A stretch of DNA of 64,000 bases, taken from positions 620,001 to 684,000 of the forward strand of contig NZ_CP009506.1 of the NCBI RefSeq assembly GCF_000970085.1, in the 5' to 3' direction. The position numbers and the translations under genes are program-made. This document shows positions 62,591 to 64,000 of this stretch, one piece after another. Every line of letters starts with the position of its first letter. Position 1 is the stretch's first letter. This DNA is from Methanosarcina siciliae T4/M (GTDB lineage: Archaea > Halobacteriota > Methanosarcinia > Methanosarcinales > Methanosarcinaceae). The notes under the pieces are model-generated. The model made no database searches. It saw nothing but the letters and a program-made list of their open reading frames with translations, and was not told the DNA's origin.

Positions 62591-63616
62591 TCAGCTATAT
62601 CCTTCTGCTTCATATTCTTTGAATCCGCTTGAATACACAAGTCTGCGGTCTTCGGTTATTATAAGGCATTCAATCCCTTCGAGATTTTCTATCATCTCAA
62701 GCCCTTCTTCTTCTCCCAGTACAAAGACTGTAGTTGCAAAAGAATCGGCATCTATAGCATTTCCGGCAATTACAGTACTGCTTATAATGCCTTCAGACGG
62801 ATATCCTGTTCTCGGATCTGAGATGTGGGACACTCTGGCTGACTCATTAAAATAACGTTCGTAGTTTCCGCTCGTTGCAACTGCAATATCCTGGGCTTCA
62901 ATTGCAGTGGCATATTGCCCGTTTTTGTCAGGGTTCTGAAGGCCTACCATCCAGGGTGTACCGTCGGGCTTCTGGCCTATATATTTTCCGTCTCCGCCTG
63001 CATTTACGAAGGCGTTCTCAATCCCGTCTTTCTCCAGAGCCTCTATTGCTTTATCAACGGCGTAGCCTTTTGCAATACCTCCCAGGGCTATCCTCATCCC
63101 GGGTTCCAGGCTTACAGTTCCGTTTTCAATGCTTATTTTTGAGTAATTTACGAGTTTGAGGGTCTCATTCAGTTCATCTGCAGTCGGGGGTTCCTTCGAG
63201 CCTCCAGGGAGGAATTTACTCTTCCATAGATCAAGTACGGGCTGGATGGTGACATCAAAGGCTCCTCCGCTTTTCTCCGAATAGTACTTTGACCGCTCCA
63301 GCACATAGATAAAATCAGGGCCAGCATTTTCAACTTTTCCCACGGTATTCAGGATAGTGAGCTGACTGTCCTCTTTTGAAGGGCTCATAAGGGCATCAAT
63401 TCGGTATATTTCACTGAAGGCATCATCTATTGCTTTCGAAGCTTCGCTTTCATTCGAGGCGTAGACAGCTACTGTAATCGTGGTGTCCATAATGCTTTTT
63501 GTCTGTTGAAACTCCTGAAGTTCCTTCTCTTCTTGGGTTTCAGACTGTACACAACCCGATGCTAATATCGATATGATAAGTAGAAATGCAAGTAGTGTTT
63601 TGTATTTTAAATCCAT
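62591..63616 (-). CDS. apbE: FAD:protein FMN transferase ApbE (lipoprotein)
   Basis: ApbE attaches FMN covalently to flavoproteins such as RnfG/NqrC subunits on the outer face of the membrane. The N-terminus is a lipoprotein signal (LLIISILASGC). Catalytic landmarks are SIMDTTITVAVY, GGIAKGYAVDKA, NAGGDGKYIG, HISDPRTGYP and DADSFATTVFVLG. At 341 residues it is full length. In Methanosarcina the expected client is the Rnf complex, which is not in this window. A tandem-repeat tract lies just upstream of its start. Confidence 0.93.
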   Translation of the reverse strand: MDLKYKTLLAFLLIISILASGCVQSETQEEKELQEFQQTKSIMDTTITVAVYASNESEASKAIDDAFSEIYRIDALMSPSKEDSQLTILNTVGKVENAGPDFIYVLERSKYYSEKSGGAFDVTIQPVLDLWKSKFLPGGSKEPPTADELNETLKLVNYSKISIENGTVSLEPGMRIALGGIAKGYAVDKAIEALEKDGIENAFVNAGGDGKYIGQKPDGTPWMVGLQNPDKNGQYATAIEAQDIAVATSGNYERYFNESARVSHISDPRTGYPSEGIISSTVIAGNAIDADSFATTVFVLGEEEGLEMIENLEGIECLIITEDRRLVYSSGFKEYEAEGYS

Positions 63617-63704
63617 GATCTATCAATTTTTCCTGCTAGTTTTTTAATTTTGGGATTGTTTAATTCTTTATCCGAATTTTTTCCAAAGGATAAAACAAGG
63701 TAAA

Positions 63705-63896
63705 AATGAAATTTAGAGTGAATGAAATTTAAAGTGAATGAAATTTAGAGTGAATGAAATTTAGAGTGGATGAAATTTAGAGTGAATAAAATTTAGAGTG
63801 AATGAAATTTAGAGTGGATGAAATCTGTAATGGATGAAATCTGTAGTGGATGAAATCTGTAATGGATGAAATCTGTAGTGGATGAAATCTGTAGTG
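63705..63896. repeat. Twelve 16-bp tandem units upstream of apbE
   Basis: Seven units of AATGAAATTTAGAGTG (with single-base variants) run from 63705 to 63816. Five units of GATGAAATCTGTAGTG/AATG run from 63817 to 63896. There are no spacers, so this is a minisatellite, not CRISPR. Confidence 0.95.
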
Positions 63897-63905
63897 GAAT
63901 GAATA

Positions 63906-63965
63906 GGAAGTAATATTTTATTTTGAAAATGAAGTGGAAGTAATATTTTATTTTGAAAATGAAGT
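63906..63965. repeat. 30-bp direct duplication
   Basis: A 30-base unit beginning GGAAGTAATATTTTATTTTG occurs twice in tandem without mismatch at 63906-63935 and 63936-63965, adjoining the minisatellite. Confidence 0.92.
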
Positions 63966-64000
63966 TTTATTTTTGTTTCTTGTTCTGTTTTTATTTCTCG

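Noticed and set aside
63705..63965. Possible CRISPR array
   Set aside because: Units are head-to-tail 16-mers without spacers, and no cas genes are present.

Overview
The window is from a methanogenic archaeon, almost certainly a Methanosarcina species. Three observations support this: archaeal information-processing genes (TFB, Gar1, Nop10, aIF2-alpha, PriS, GINS, EndoQ, Pelota, an intron-bearing tRNA-Trp) sit beside a bacterial-type GroES/GroEL pair, there is a tandem DUF1608 S-layer protein, and there are several Methanosarcina-type regulators and IS1-family elements. The species cannot be settled from the sequence alone.

Layout. 1-2408: pyruvate phosphate dikinase (C-terminus beyond the window). 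2.7-7.2 kb: gar1, tfb, a LysE-type exporter, a small membrane protein, trm5, a 31-residue membrane peptide and tRNA-Thr(CGU). 7.2-19 kb: an accessory surface-polysaccharide region. It begins with two AT-rich genes (DegT aminotransferase, sugar epimerase), a broken IS1-type element and gene debris. It continues with a minus-strand run of six genes (amidohydrolase, methyltransferase, RraA-like, ATP-grasp, glycosyltransferase, Wzx-type flippase) and ends in 1.1 kb of decayed DNA. 19-26.9 kb: a CDF metal transporter, a phosphoribosyltransferase/hydrolase pair, a decayed histidine-kinase duplicate followed by the intact kinase, a FilR1-type regulator and zinc-binding proteins. 27.4-30.3 kb: two proteins built from five PRC-barrel domains. 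30.4-38.5 kb: a DUF362 ferredoxin protein, a winged-helix regulator divergent from groES-groEL, an RNase H-like protein, a precursor transporter and an aminotransferase. 38.7-45.6 kb: a PEGA surface protein, tRNA-Trp with an intron-encoded box C/D RNA, rubrerythrin, an orphan restriction-specificity domain, a second IS1-type element and tRNA-Ser(CGA). 45.7-51.9 kb: the operon rpl44e-rps27e-aif2a-nop10-pac2 followed by endoQ, and priS-gins. 52-63.6 kb: a formylglycine-generating-enzyme homologue, rqcH-pelA, the S-layer gene, a DUF1614 protein, dacZ (c-di-AMP synthase), thpR and apbE.

How the genes work together. Translation and its rescue dominate the core (aIF2-alpha, S27e, L44e, Trm5, RqcH with Pelota). 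H/ACA RNP parts occur at two loci (Gar1, Nop10). Replication and repair are represented by PriS, GINS and EndoQ. The cell surface is represented by the polysaccharide cluster, the PEGA protein and the S-layer protein.

The most unusual observation is that at least four genes (alpha/beta hydrolase, sensor kinase, PEGA protein, rubrerythrin) lack any ATG/GTG/TTG that would give a complete or properly positioned product. Each has an in-frame ATA placed 6-7 bases after a strong G-rich Shine-Dalgarno sequence. In the kinase, homology to its decayed paralogue begins exactly at that ATA. This suggests recurrent AUA initiation.
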